A stretch of 6,479 bases of DNA from the NCBI GenBank assembly GCA_030672255.1, contig DAOVGU010000116.1, positions 1-6,479 of the forward strand. The letters are read 5' to 3'. Under the pieces are notes generated by a model. It was not told the origin of the DNA. It saw only the letters and a list, made by a program, of their open reading frames with translations, and ran no database searches. Every line of letters starts with the position of its first letter. Positions within the stretch are counted from its first letter, which is position 1. The position numbers and the translations under genes are program-made. Source of the stretch: a bacterium. Its GTDB lineage: Bacteria > Ratteibacteria > UBA8468. Of the stretch, positions 1 to 5,811 are shown in pieces.

Positions 1-639
1 ATTATTAAACGGGCTAAAGAGAAGGGTTTTCTCAAAGTCAATATTCATAATCTGCGAGATTTTACGCATGATAAGCATAAGAAGGTGGATGATGTTGCCT
101 ATGGAGGAGGGAAAGGGATGGTGATGAAGCCAGAGCCAATCTTTGAGGGAATAGAGTATATAAGGGGAAAATCAACCCCTGATTTAATCAGGGGCAAAAA
201 TCAAAAGTCAAAAGTTATCTTTCTCACCCCTACCGGAGTTCTTTTTAGTCAGAAAATAGCTAAAGAACTCTCTAAAGAGAAACACCTAATTTTTATCTGC
301 GGACATTATGAAGGGGTGGATGAGCGGGTAAGAACGATTGTGGATAAGGAAATCTCTATTGGTGACTATGTTTTAACCGGCGGGGAATTGCCGGCAATGG
401 TAGTGGCCGATAGCATCAGCCGACTTATTCCTGGTGTTCTTCCCAAGGAGGCAATAGAGGAGGATTCCTTTGCTACCGGGATATTTGATTGGCCGCATTA
501 CACTCGACCTCGAATCTTTCGAGGCTTAAGAGTTCCCGAGGTTCTCCTCTCAGGTAATCACCGGGAGATTGCTAAGTGGCGCCGGAAACAGGCAAAGGAG
601 CGAACCCGCGCTCTTCGTCCTGATCTTACAAGAGGTTAA
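1..639 (+). CDS. trmD: tRNA (guanine-37-N1)-methyltransferase TrmD, 5' end outside window
   Basis: TrmD transfers a methyl group from S-adenosylmethionine to N1 of G37, next to the anticodon of tRNAs reading CNN codons, and so prevents +1 frameshifting. The reading frame is open from base 1, so only about the first 20 residues are missing; the GTG at 85 is internal, because recognisable TrmD sequence (IIKRAKEKGF, then NIHNLRDFTHDKH) lies before it. Visible family motifs, numbered from base 1, are YGGGKGM at about 34-40, the trefoil-knot SAM-binding segments GHYEGVDERV (101-110) and SIGDYVLTGGELPAM (119-133), SRLIPGVL, and EEDSF followed by PHYTRP, which hold the Arg and Asp linked to catalysis in the family. 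The C-terminus stops at RPDLTRG, shorter than in E. coli. The loop before KVIFLTPTG is about nine residues longer than in E. coli and contains a palindrome (176-194). rplS follows after 2 bp. Confidence 0.97.
   Translation: MIKRAKEKGFLKVNIHNLRDFTHDKHKKVDDVAYGGGKGMVMKPEPIFEGIEYIRGKSTPDLIRGKNQKSKVIFLTPTGVLFSQKIAKELSKEKHLIFICGHYEGVDERVRTIVDKEISIGDYVLTGGELPAMVVADSISRLIPGVLPKEAIEEDSFATGIFDWPHYTRPRIFRGLRVPEVLLSGNHREIAKWRRKQAKERTRALRPDLTRG
176..194. repeat. Perfect 19-bp palindrome inside trmD
   Basis: CCCCTGATT-T-AATCAGGGG is a perfect inverted repeat with 9-bp arms and one central base. It keeps the trmD frame and encodes roughly TPDLIRG. It is followed by A-rich DNA with repeated 'tcaaaag' (about 201-217). 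The encoded segment falls in a variable loop where the protein is longer than E. coli TrmD, so it may be a small repetitive-element insertion tolerated in frame. That origin is inference; the palindrome itself is directly visible. Confidence 0.8.
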
Positions 640-641
640 AA

Positions 642-962
642 ATGAATGCTTCTGAAAAAAGTTTCTTTCAATTTTCGGTAGGGGATGAAATTGCGGTTTA
701 CCTTAAAATAATTGAGCCAGAAAGCAAGAAGAAGGATAAGAAGGAAGAAAAATCTCGGGAGAGAATCCAGATTTTTGATGGTATAGTAATTGCCAGAAAA
801 GGGTGTGGCGCAAATGAGACATTTACTGTGCGCAAAATCTCTTATGGGGAGGGAGTGGAAAGAATTTTTCCTCTTCGCTCCCCACTTATTCAGGATATCA
901 AGATCAAGAAGAAAGGAAAAATAAGAAGAGCAAAATTATACTATTTGAGGAAGAAAACTTAA
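642..962 (+). CDS. rplS: 50S ribosomal protein L19
   Basis: L19 is a large-subunit ribosomal protein near the 30S-50S interface. The signature runs FSVGDEIAVYLKIIE (residues about 11-25), RERIQIFDGIVIARKG (40-55), ETFTVRKISYGEGVERIFPLRSP (59-81) and KGKIRRAKLYYLR (91-103). The ATG at 642 is preceded by AGAGG at a normal distance and lies 2 bp after the trmD stop, so the two are probably co-translated. At 106 aa it differs from typical L19: the N-terminal helix preceding the GD motif is short, a lysine-rich stretch (SKKKDKKEEKS, about 28-38) sits in the loop before RERIQ, and the usual extension after YYLR is reduced to KKT. The core is intact, so it is very likely functional. Confidence 0.96.
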   Translation: MNASEKSFFQFSVGDEIAVYLKIIEPESKKKDKKEEKSRERIQIFDGIVIARKGCGANETFTVRKISYGEGVERIFPLRSPLIQDIKIKKKGKIRRAKLYYLRKKT

Positions 963-963
963 T

Positions 964-1332
964 TTGGGTAAAGAGAGGATAAAGTTAGGCAGAGAAGGGG
1001 AGGAGCGAGCAGAGAAATTTTTACTCTCTAAGGGTTACAAAATAATAGAAAGAAATTTTAAGACCTCTTTCGGCGAGATCGACCTTATTGCCTATTGGAG
1101 AAAGGTTCTTGTTTTCATCGAGGTGAGAACAAGAACCTCTTATAATTTTGGGAGGCCTGAGGAATCCATCTCTGAGGAGAAAAAGAAAAAGATATCCAGG
1201 GTTGCTTCTTTATATCTCAAAGCAAAGAAATTGAACGGGGTTGATTGCCGTTTTGATGTTGTCGCTCTTGTCTTAGATAGAGAAAAAGGGGTAAAAATTA
1301 AATTAATTGAAAATGCCTTTCAATTATGTTAG
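964..1332 (+). CDS. yraN: YraN/UPF0102 family nuclease-like protein
   Basis: This is a member of the UPF0102 (YraN) family, which has a PD-(D/E)xK nuclease-like fold and a poorly defined role. Visible family features are LGREGEERAEKFLLSKGYKIIERNF at residues 8-32, GEIDLIA (37-43), VFIEVRTRT (50-58), FGRPEESI, CRFDVVAL (95-102) and the terminal IENAF. The acidic and basic residues of the nuclease-like core (E38, D40, E53, R55) are all present. Length (122 aa) is normal. The start is a TTG 1 bp after the rplS stop; there is no usable in-frame ATG, and a GAGGAAG stretch in the rplS tail could serve as a somewhat distant ribosome binding site. Its 3' end overlaps comM by 7 bp. The rnhB gene often found just upstream is absent. 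Confidence 0.92.
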   Translation: MGKERIKLGREGEERAEKFLLSKGYKIIERNFKTSFGEIDLIAYWRKVLVFIEVRTRTSYNFGRPEESISEEKKKKISRVASLYLKAKKLNGVDCRFDVVALVLDREKGVKIKLIENAFQLC

Positions 1333-2411
1333 CCAAGGTTTATTCTGCAACGATTGCAGGGATAGAGGCATATCCAATCGAGATTGAAGTAGATGTTACC
1401 CAGGGGCTACCTTCCTTTTCTATTGTAGGGCTACCCGATCAGGCAGTGAGAGAAAGTAAGGATCGGGTTAAACCTGCCCTAAAGAACTCCGGTTTTGAAT
1501 TTCCAGTAAAAAGGATTACCGTCAATTTAGCCCCCGCTGACCTTAAAAAGGAAGGTCCTTCCTTTGACCTTCCCATCGCTATTGGACTCCTGACCGCAAC
1601 GAAACTAATTAAGCGGGATCGGTTAACCGACTATTTTATCTTAGGAGAGCTTTCCTTGGATGGCTCTTTGCGACCCGTAAAAGGGATCCTTCCCACTGTA
1701 TTGAAGGCAAAGGGTTTGAAGAAAAAGGGAGTTATCCTGCCCGAGGAGAATGCCCGCGAGGCTGCTTTAATCAAAGGAATCAATATCTATCCGGTCGGCT
1801 CATTGAAAAGAGTGATTGATTTCTTAGAAGGAAGAATTGAAATCCTCCCTTTTTCCTTAGAGGTGAAGAATCTCTTTAAGGAAAGAGCAATTTATCCCGT
1901 AGATTTTAATGAGGTAGCTGGTCAGGAACATGTAAAGCGGGCTTTAGAGGTGGCCGTTAGTGGAGGTCATAACGCTCTCTTGCTTGGTCCCCCTGGTTCA
2001 GGAAAGACAATGTTGGCAAAGAGACTTCCTACCATTCTTCCTGATATTACTCTTCCCGAGGCTTTAGAGACAACCAAGATTCACTCCATTGTAGGTCTTC
2101 TCAATCCAAAAGAGGCTATCGTGGCGACTCGCCCCTTTCGCAGTCCCCATCACACAATCTCTGATGTTGCCCTTATTGGCGGCGGTCCCTTTCCTAAACC
2201 AGGAGAGATAAGCCTGTCCCATAATGGCGTTCTCTTTTTGGATGAGTTGGCTGAATTTCATCAGGATGTGCTTGAAGTATTGCGTCAGCCATTGGAGGAT
2301 GGGATAATACATATCTCTCGCGCTAAAGGTTCGGTTAGTTTTCCCGCCAGATTTATGCTTGTCGGAGCAATGAATCCCTGTCCCTGTGGGACACTTGGGC
2401 AACAAACTTGA
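1326..2411 (+). pseudogene. comM: comM/yifB-type AAA+ ATPase, 3' part removed by element insertion
   Basis: YifB/ComM proteins are Mg-chelatase-like AAA+ proteins; ComM is a helicase promoting branch migration during natural transformation in some bacteria. The N-terminal Lon-like/ChlI domain is complete (YSATIAGIEAYPIEIEVD, GLPSFSIVGLPDQAVRES, KRITVNLAPADLKKEG, FDLPIAIGLL). The AAA+ core shows Walker A GPPGSGKT (221-228), FRSPHHTISD, Walker B GVLFLDE (301-307) and GAMNPCPCG (347-355). Homology stops right after CPCG; the frame then reads TLGQQT and stops at 2409-2411. Family members are about 500 residues, so roughly 150 are lost, including the rest of the AAA+ module and the C-terminal Mg-chelatase domain. 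The truncated product should not be a working ATPase. The ATG overlaps yraN by 7 bp and lacks a strong Shine-Dalgarno, suggesting coupled translation. Precise excision of the element should restore the gene. Confidence 0.93.
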
Positions 2412-4053
2412 ATCCGCCTGGCAAGGGCTTTTTATCAGTAAGCAAGGGATAGACATCAGGACTGTCAATAAAAAGTCTTATAATGAGTTCGTTTTCATTT
2501 ACTTCTATCTCTTTTACAATTGCCATTATCCTTGCCTTTTTTCCTTCTTCATCCAGAAATTCCCAGTTTTTCTCAAAATTCTCTAACTCATCAAGAGAAT
2601 TTTCAAGGCTTGCAAGACAAATTTCCTTGTTTCCTGCTGTAGTTTTCATTTCTGCCTGGGTTCTTCTGCTTTTCTCCAGTAATCTCTTGATTCTCTCAAA
2701 CTCTTCCTTGAAAGTTAAATCATCTATAATTTCTGATTCAAACTTCTCGAGCAAAACCTCTTTTCTTCTCTCAAGTTTCTTTTCTCCTCTCTCCAGTTTC
2801 CCAATCTCTTTTTTATAAGATAAATCAGGCTTTTCTATTTTCTCTCTTACAAGTCCCATAAGTTTTTTCTTGTCTTTCAAAACCTCCCTATCCTCACTTA
2901 TCTTTGTCAGTTCCCTTATAACCCTTTCGTCAAGTTTCTTTCCCGGCACCACCAGGCCCTTACAAATCTTGCTTCCTTTTGAACCATAATTATGACAGCG
3001 ATACCAGAAATACTCTGTGATTTTTGTTTTTCCTTTTTTGTCTTTGTGTTTTTTTCTGTAAGTATAGCCATACACGGGCCCTTTACATTTTCCGCATTTG
3101 AGCAATCCACTCAACAAGTAAGTTTTTGTGGCTTTTGTCCTTTTGAAACTTCTCTCCTGCACTAGTTCCTGCACTTTATAGAAAATATCATCCGATATGA
3201 TTCTTTCATGTTCTCCCTTGACAATTTTCCAGTTCTCTTTTGGAACTTTTTCAAGTTGACCTGTCAGACTTGTTTTTTTCTTTCCATACAATATCCTTCC
3301 TGTGTAGGTGGGATTTGTCAATACTCTCGATACAGAGGCAGTTGCCCATGGCAAGCTTTTTCTTGTTTTGTAGCCTTCTGCATTTAATCTGTCAGTAACC
3401 CCCCTCAGACTTTTTTCTTCAAGATACATCTCATAGATTTTTTTCATTATCTCTGCTTCTTCCTCATCAATATAAAGCCTTTTTGCTTCAGGAGTTTTTT
3501 TGCTTGCTTCTTTTATTGCTTCACTTTCATCAGAACCCTTTTCTTTTAGCTCATTGATAATGCGTCTTCTTATTGTGTAACCATAAGGTATCGGGCCGCC
3601 GTTCCACTTTCCTGTTAAGGCACGATGATGCATATCTTCTGCAACCCTTTCTGCTGTCATTTCTCTCTCCACCTGGGCAACACTACCAAGAAGATTAAGC
3701 ATGAACCTTCCCATTGGTCCTGTCGTGTCAATATTCTGTGATATGCTTATAAACTTTACTTTATGCTTTTCAAAAAATTCCATTAACCCGATAAGGTCTT
3801 TCAATGAGCGAGTAATACGATCAAGTTTTGTTACTATTATTGTCTGAATTTTTTCCTGCTCGGTATCCTGCATTAGCTGTTCGAGAGCAGGTCTTTTTAT
3901 GTCTTTGGCTGATATTCCTGCATCTTTGTAGATTTTATAAGAGGCAATATTATTCGCCTTGCAATAAGCCTTTAGCCTTGATTCCTGGGTTGATAAGCTT
4001 TCTCTCTCTATCTGGTTGAGAGTTGATACCCTTACATATAGGGCTGCGGTCAT
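2353..4053 (-). CDS. Large serine recombinase (site-specific integrase)
   Basis: This enzyme integrates and excises the element by serine-mediated att x att recombination. Domain order: N-terminal resolvase-type catalytic domain (about 1-140) with YVRVST holding the nucleophile Ser10, then TKLDRITRSLKDL (75-87) and the E-helix region; recombinase domain with NGGPIPYGY (141-149) and NPTYTGRILYGKKK (237-250); zinc ribbon with CGKC (C320, C323) and C353, C364; then a long charged coiled coil (about 412-470), which controls integration directionality in this family. Its 566 residues are normal. The ATG has a good AAAGGAG site and lies 12 bp after the upstream small gene, so the two form an operon. 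The last ten or so residues (RDRDSLLRQA) and the stop are read from comM DNA across the junction, so the C-terminus would differ in the excised element. Function is near certain; the host-encoded tail is inferred from the junction. Confidence 0.95.
   Translation of the reverse strand: MTAALYVRVSTLNQIERESLSTQESRLKAYCKANNIASYKIYKDAGISAKDIKRPALEQLMQDTEQEKIQTIIVTKLDRITRSLKDLIGLMEFFEKHKVKFISISQNIDTTGPMGRFMLNLLGSVAQVEREMTAERVAEDMHHRALTGKWNGGPIPYGYTIRRRIINELKEKGSDESEAIKEASKKTPEAKRLYIDEEEAEIMKKIYEMYLEEKSLRGVTDRLNAEGYKTRKSLPWATASVSRVLTNPTYTGRILYGKKKTSLTGQLEKVPKENWKIVKGEHERIISDDIFYKVQELVQERSFKRTKATKTYLLSGLLKCGKCKGPVYGYTYRKKHKDKKGKTKITEYFWYRCHNYGSKGSKICKGLVVPGKKLDERVIRELTKISEDREVLKDKKKLMGLVREKIEKPDLSYKKEIGKLERGEKKLERRKEVLLEKFESEIIDDLTFKEEFERIKRLLEKSRRTQAEMKTTAGNKEICLASLENSLDELENFEKNWEFLDEEGKKARIMAIVKEIEVNENELIIRLFIDSPDVYPLLTDKKPLPGGFKFVAQVSHRDRDSLLRQA
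2379..2393. other. Putative attL core: dyad at the comM/element junction
   Basis: TGTCCC-TGT-GGGACA is a perfect dyad with 6-bp arms around a 3-bp centre (2385-2387). It coincides with the codons for CPCG, exactly where comM homology ends. Large serine integrases cut short att sites of imperfect dyad symmetry at a central dinucleotide, so the centre is the natural candidate for strand exchange. The true crossover could lie anywhere from about 2385 to 2400, since the following codons (T-L-G) still loosely resemble the comM pattern G-x-L-G. Left of the centre is host DNA; right of it is element DNA. Confidence 0.6.
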
Positions 4054-4065
4054 GAGTTCTCCTTT

Positions 4066-4335
4066 CTATTTTACAAGAATAAGAATAGTTAAAATCACAA
4101 TAAATACTGTAAGTAGCACCATAATTCTGGTCAAGCCTTTTATTTCATCTGATAACCTCTCAGAACTCATACCCATTTTAGCAAATAAGCTAGATATTCT
4201 TTTGAAACTATGAATCAAAGCATCTTGCTGTGTCGGTTGATTTAGAATCTCATCATATATATCTATTAGCAAGTGTTCATAATCTTTTCCTAAATCACTC
4301 TTAACCTCTTTTTCTATTTCGTTTCTTTCTACCAT
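4066..4335 (-). CDS. Small protein with C-terminal membrane anchor, co-transcribed with integrase
   Basis: I do not recognise this 89-aa protein. It has a charged, helix-prone cytoplasmic-type region (1-70, with IEKEVKSDLGKDYEHLL and SSLFAKMGMSSERLSDEIKGLTR) and a strongly hydrophobic C-terminal segment (about 71-88, ending in ILVK), like a tail-anchored single-pass membrane protein. I chose the ATG at 4333-4335 over the in-frame TTG six codons upstream, because the GAAAGGGGGG stretch lying across those codons is a strong ribosome binding site for the ATG. A near-consensus promoter lies just upstream, and the integrase follows after 12 bp, so the two are almost surely expressed together. A link to control of integration or to membrane-associated accessory function is only guesswork. 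Confidence 0.8.
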   Translation of the reverse strand: MVERNEIEKEVKSDLGKDYEHLLIDIYDEILNQPTQQDALIHSFKRISSLFAKMGMSSERLSDEIKGLTRIMVLLTVFIVILTILILVK

Positions 4336-4376
4336 AAATCCCCCCTTTCTCAAAGTTTATTTTTATCTTTTAACAT

Positions 4377-4405
4377 ATTATAAACTAAAAAACAAAAGAA
4401 GTCAA
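4377..4405 (-). promoter_or_regulatory. Near-consensus sigma-70 promoter for the small gene-integrase operon
   Basis: On the minus strand, TTGACT (4400-4405) and a perfect TATAAT (4377-4382) are 17 bp apart. Transcription would start near 4370, about 35 bp before the small protein's ATG (4335), with a strong Shine-Dalgarno in between. It is the best promoter-like sequence in the window. It lies in the 89-bp gap after the 190-aa gene, so the integrase has its own promoter in addition to any read-through. No clear operator was seen around it. Confidence 0.75.
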
Positions 4406-4424
4406 AAAAATATTTGGAACAGAT

Positions 4425-4997
4425 TTAGGGAATCTTCTTATAAAGAATACCTTTTTTCCATAATTTTTCTTTTTGAATTTTCTCATGATAATCCCATATT
4501 GCAGCTTGCGGACACAGTACAGTATGTATCTCATATGGGATATGTGTGTATGCCCATGTAACTGCATCAACCTCTTGTCTAACCTCTGTATATTTCTTTT
4601 TTAACTCGTCCTTGTTCAATCGCGTCTTGAAAGGAAATATACAAGCAAGTTTAATTCTTTTATTTTGGTCGTCTTTTTCTATTACTAATATTTCGTATTC
4701 TACGAATTTTCTTGAACAATAGTTCATTGCCAACTCGAAGGTTTCTATATTGAATTTTAAGGGTAATACTTCTTCTCCCGGAAATTGTTGTCTGAGAGCA
4801 TCTGCAATAAATCTACGAGATATCTTAACTTCATTTCTTCCATCAGTTGAGTAATCTCCTGTAACTAAATAATATCCTGTTCTTTTTCTTGTTTCTTTTA
4901 GAACAGCAAATTTTTGTTTTTCTGTTATCGCTCTATTTCTAATAAGAAAGTCACACAAACCTTCACTTCCTGGATTTCTAAGCGATTTCCTAATCAT
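4425..4997 (-). CDS. Unrecognised soluble protein, 190 aa, second gene of an overlapping pair
   Basis: I recognise no family. The protein looks soluble, with no signal peptide or membrane segment. It alternates charged helices (ITEKQKFAVLKETRKRTG at 24-41; NKDELKKKYTEVRQEVDAVT at 128-147) and beta-like stretches (YYLVTGDYS, YEILVIEKDD, KLACIFPFK), suggesting a compact alpha/beta domain. Cysteines are scattered (15, 94, 119, 162) without a clear zinc pattern. The C-terminus is lysine-rich (KIQKEKLWKKGILYKKIP). The ATG overlaps the last 8 bp of the 170-aa gene and has no ribosome binding site of its own, so translation is probably coupled and the two products may act together. Length and intact frame support a real gene; the role is unknown. 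Confidence 0.8.
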   Translation of the reverse strand: MIRKSLRNPGSEGLCDFLIRNRAITEKQKFAVLKETRKRTGYYLVTGDYSTDGRNEVKISRRFIADALRQQFPGEEVLPLKFNIETFELAMNYCSRKFVEYEILVIEKDDQNKRIKLACIFPFKTRLNKDELKKKYTEVRQEVDAVTWAYTHIPYEIHTVLCPQAAIWDYHEKIQKEKLWKKGILYKKIP

Positions 4998-5502
4998 TAT
5001 TTAGAGTAATATAAGAACTGTTGTTAACTTTTTTCTCCAGATAATTCTGCTTGATACTCTCTGTATAGTGCCCAATAGCCATTATAAGAGATAAATAAAG
5101 TAATCTGTTGTTTTGGTCTTTTTCTCCTTTTATACGACTACTTTCTATTTCTTTTATGCCTTTTGTGTAAGAATCTTTTATTTGTCCAAGAAATAAATAA
5201 GATGCAGTCTCAAGGTATCCCTCAAAATTAATTTTTTGAGTATAATCTTCCGTTGAGAAATTACTATGTCGTTCAAAAACAAGATTCGCAAATTTTTTGT
5301 GGTCTATTGGCATTAAATATTTATTAATTTCCCCTCTAATTTTTTCACCTGTCTCTGTAAGACAACATCCAGGGTTTTTTGACAGAGTAGAAATAAAATC
5401 GTTATGAGGTTTCATGCATCCCTCCATTATCTTCTTGAATGTAGGAAGTTTAACTTTTTCTATTTCTTTAAGTAACCTTTCTCCTTCAATTTTTTTCTTC
5501 AT
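4990..5502 (-). CDS. Unrecognised mostly helical protein, 170 aa, first gene of an overlapping pair
   Basis: I recognise no family. The sequence is predicted to be mainly helical and soluble: KKKIEGERLLKEIEKVK at the N-terminus, a middle part with NPGCCLTETGEKIRGEINKYL (43-63), and a C-terminal portion with LLYLSLIMAIGHYTESIKQNYLEKK (134-158). That last stretch begins hydrophobic but is interrupted by H145 and charges, so it is more likely a buried helix than a membrane span. The ATG at 5500-5502 has an AAGGGAAG ribosome binding site about 8 bp upstream. The stop overlaps the next gene by 8 bp (ATGATTAG). Two tandem promoters and a leader of about 180 bp lie upstream. HYT near 145 is not enough to assign an enzyme class. 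Confidence 0.8.
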   Translation of the reverse strand: MKKKIEGERLLKEIEKVKLPTFKKIMEGCMKPHNDFISTLSKNPGCCLTETGEKIRGEINKYLMPIDHKKFANLVFERHSNFSTEDYTQKINFEGYLETASYLFLGQIKDSYTKGIKEIESSRIKGEKDQNNRLLYLSLIMAIGHYTESIKQNYLEKKVNNSSYITLNND

Positions 5503-5586
5503 TTCAGTTCTTCCCTTTTTACCATTTTATTAGATTTTTCTTTTTGAGATACTCCATTCTCATTTTTTATTATAAAAAGTTAAAGG

Positions 5587-5620
5587 ACACTTATCTTTTG
5601 TAAAGGAGATAAAGGAGTGT
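5587..5620 (-). other. Possible leader hairpin upstream of the 170-aa gene
   Basis: In the minus-strand transcript, ACAC and UUAUC pair with GAUAA and GUGU around a 12-nt loop, leaving a 4-nt bulge (UCCU) on one side: nine base pairs, AU-rich. The plus strand here also carries TAAAGGA three times (5581-5587, 5601-5607, 5610-5616), which read as TCCTTTA in the RNA and are anti-Shine-Dalgarno-like pyrimidine tracts. The structure lies about 85 nt before the start codon. It could regulate translation or be fortuitous. Confidence 0.3.
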
Positions 5621-5686
5621 AAGTAGAGAGTACAGACTGGAACCTTAAAAATCGTGATGATCTTTTTTATTACCATTTTGTAATCT

Positions 5687-5716
5687 ATAATATCACAATT
5701 TAAGCGGGATAGTCAA
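5687..5716 (-). promoter_or_regulatory. Tandem promoter P2 for the 170/190-aa operon
   Basis: On the minus strand, TTGACT (5711-5716) is followed after 18 bp by TATTAT (5687-5692). Transcription would start near 5680 and give a leader of about 180 nt. The spacer holds AATTGTGAT (complement of 5692-5700), one arm of a long inverted repeat whose other arm lies in the spacer of promoter P1. Confidence 0.55.
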
Positions 5717-5755
5717 ATTTATGGGGTACCATTATATTTATACCCCAATTGTGAT
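5692..5755. repeat. Inverted pair of 9-bp boxes ATCACAATT / AATTGTGAT
   Basis: ATCACAATT (5692-5700) and AATTGTGAT (5747-5755) are perfect inverse copies, 46 bp apart, and each lies between the -35 and -10 boxes of one of the two tandem promoters. A related ATCGTGAT occurs at 5651-5658, downstream of P2. The arrangement fits binding sites for one regulator acting on both promoters, possibly by looping; that reading is inference. Confidence 0.5.
5722..5747. promoter_or_regulatory. Possible operator: TGGGGTA / TACCCCA dyad around the P1 -10 region
   Basis: A perfect 7-bp inverted repeat, TGGGGTA (5722-5728) and TACCCCA (5741-5747), has a 12-bp AT-rich spacer. Its right arm overlaps the P1 -10 box and its left arm covers the expected start site, a typical position for a repressor. 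It is unusually GC-rich for this AT-rich stretch. No regulator gene for it is visible in the window. Confidence 0.5.
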
Positions 5756-5765
5756 GGTTTGTCAA
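5737..5765 (-). promoter_or_regulatory. Tandem promoter P1 for the 170/190-aa operon
   Basis: On the minus strand, a perfect TTGACA (5760-5765) and TATAAA (5737-5742) are 17 bp apart. Its spacer holds ATCACAATT, and a TGGGGTA/TACCCCA dyad brackets its -10 box. It lies about 50 bp upstream of P2 and points the same way, toward the 170-aa gene. Confidence 0.6.
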
Positions 5766-5771
5766 TCTCAT

Positions 5772-5811
5772 TAGGCATGACATAATAGTATAACATGATT
5801 CCGAATGCCTA
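5772..5811. repeat. Inverted repeat TAGGCAT / ATGCCTA upstream of P1
   Basis: TAGGCAT (5772-5778) and ATGCCTA (5805-5811) are perfect inverse copies separated by 26 bp. They lie just upstream of the P1 -35 box, where an activator site or an upstream operator half would be found. There is no T-tract or compact stem to suggest a terminator. Confidence 0.4.

Noticed and set aside
2064..2468. A 134-codon minus-strand frame across the comM junction
   Set aside because: It is a shadow of comM and the integrase in a different frame; its residues show no coherent domain.
2483..2818. A serine/phenylalanine-rich plus-strand frame
   Set aside because: It is the antisense of the Lys/Glu-rich coiled coil of the integrase, which produces low-complexity Ser/Phe/Leu sequence.
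5641..5672. A possible rho-independent terminator (AAAAATC...GATCTTTTTT)
   Set aside because: The stem is short, AU-only outside a few pairs and does not follow any plus-strand gene.
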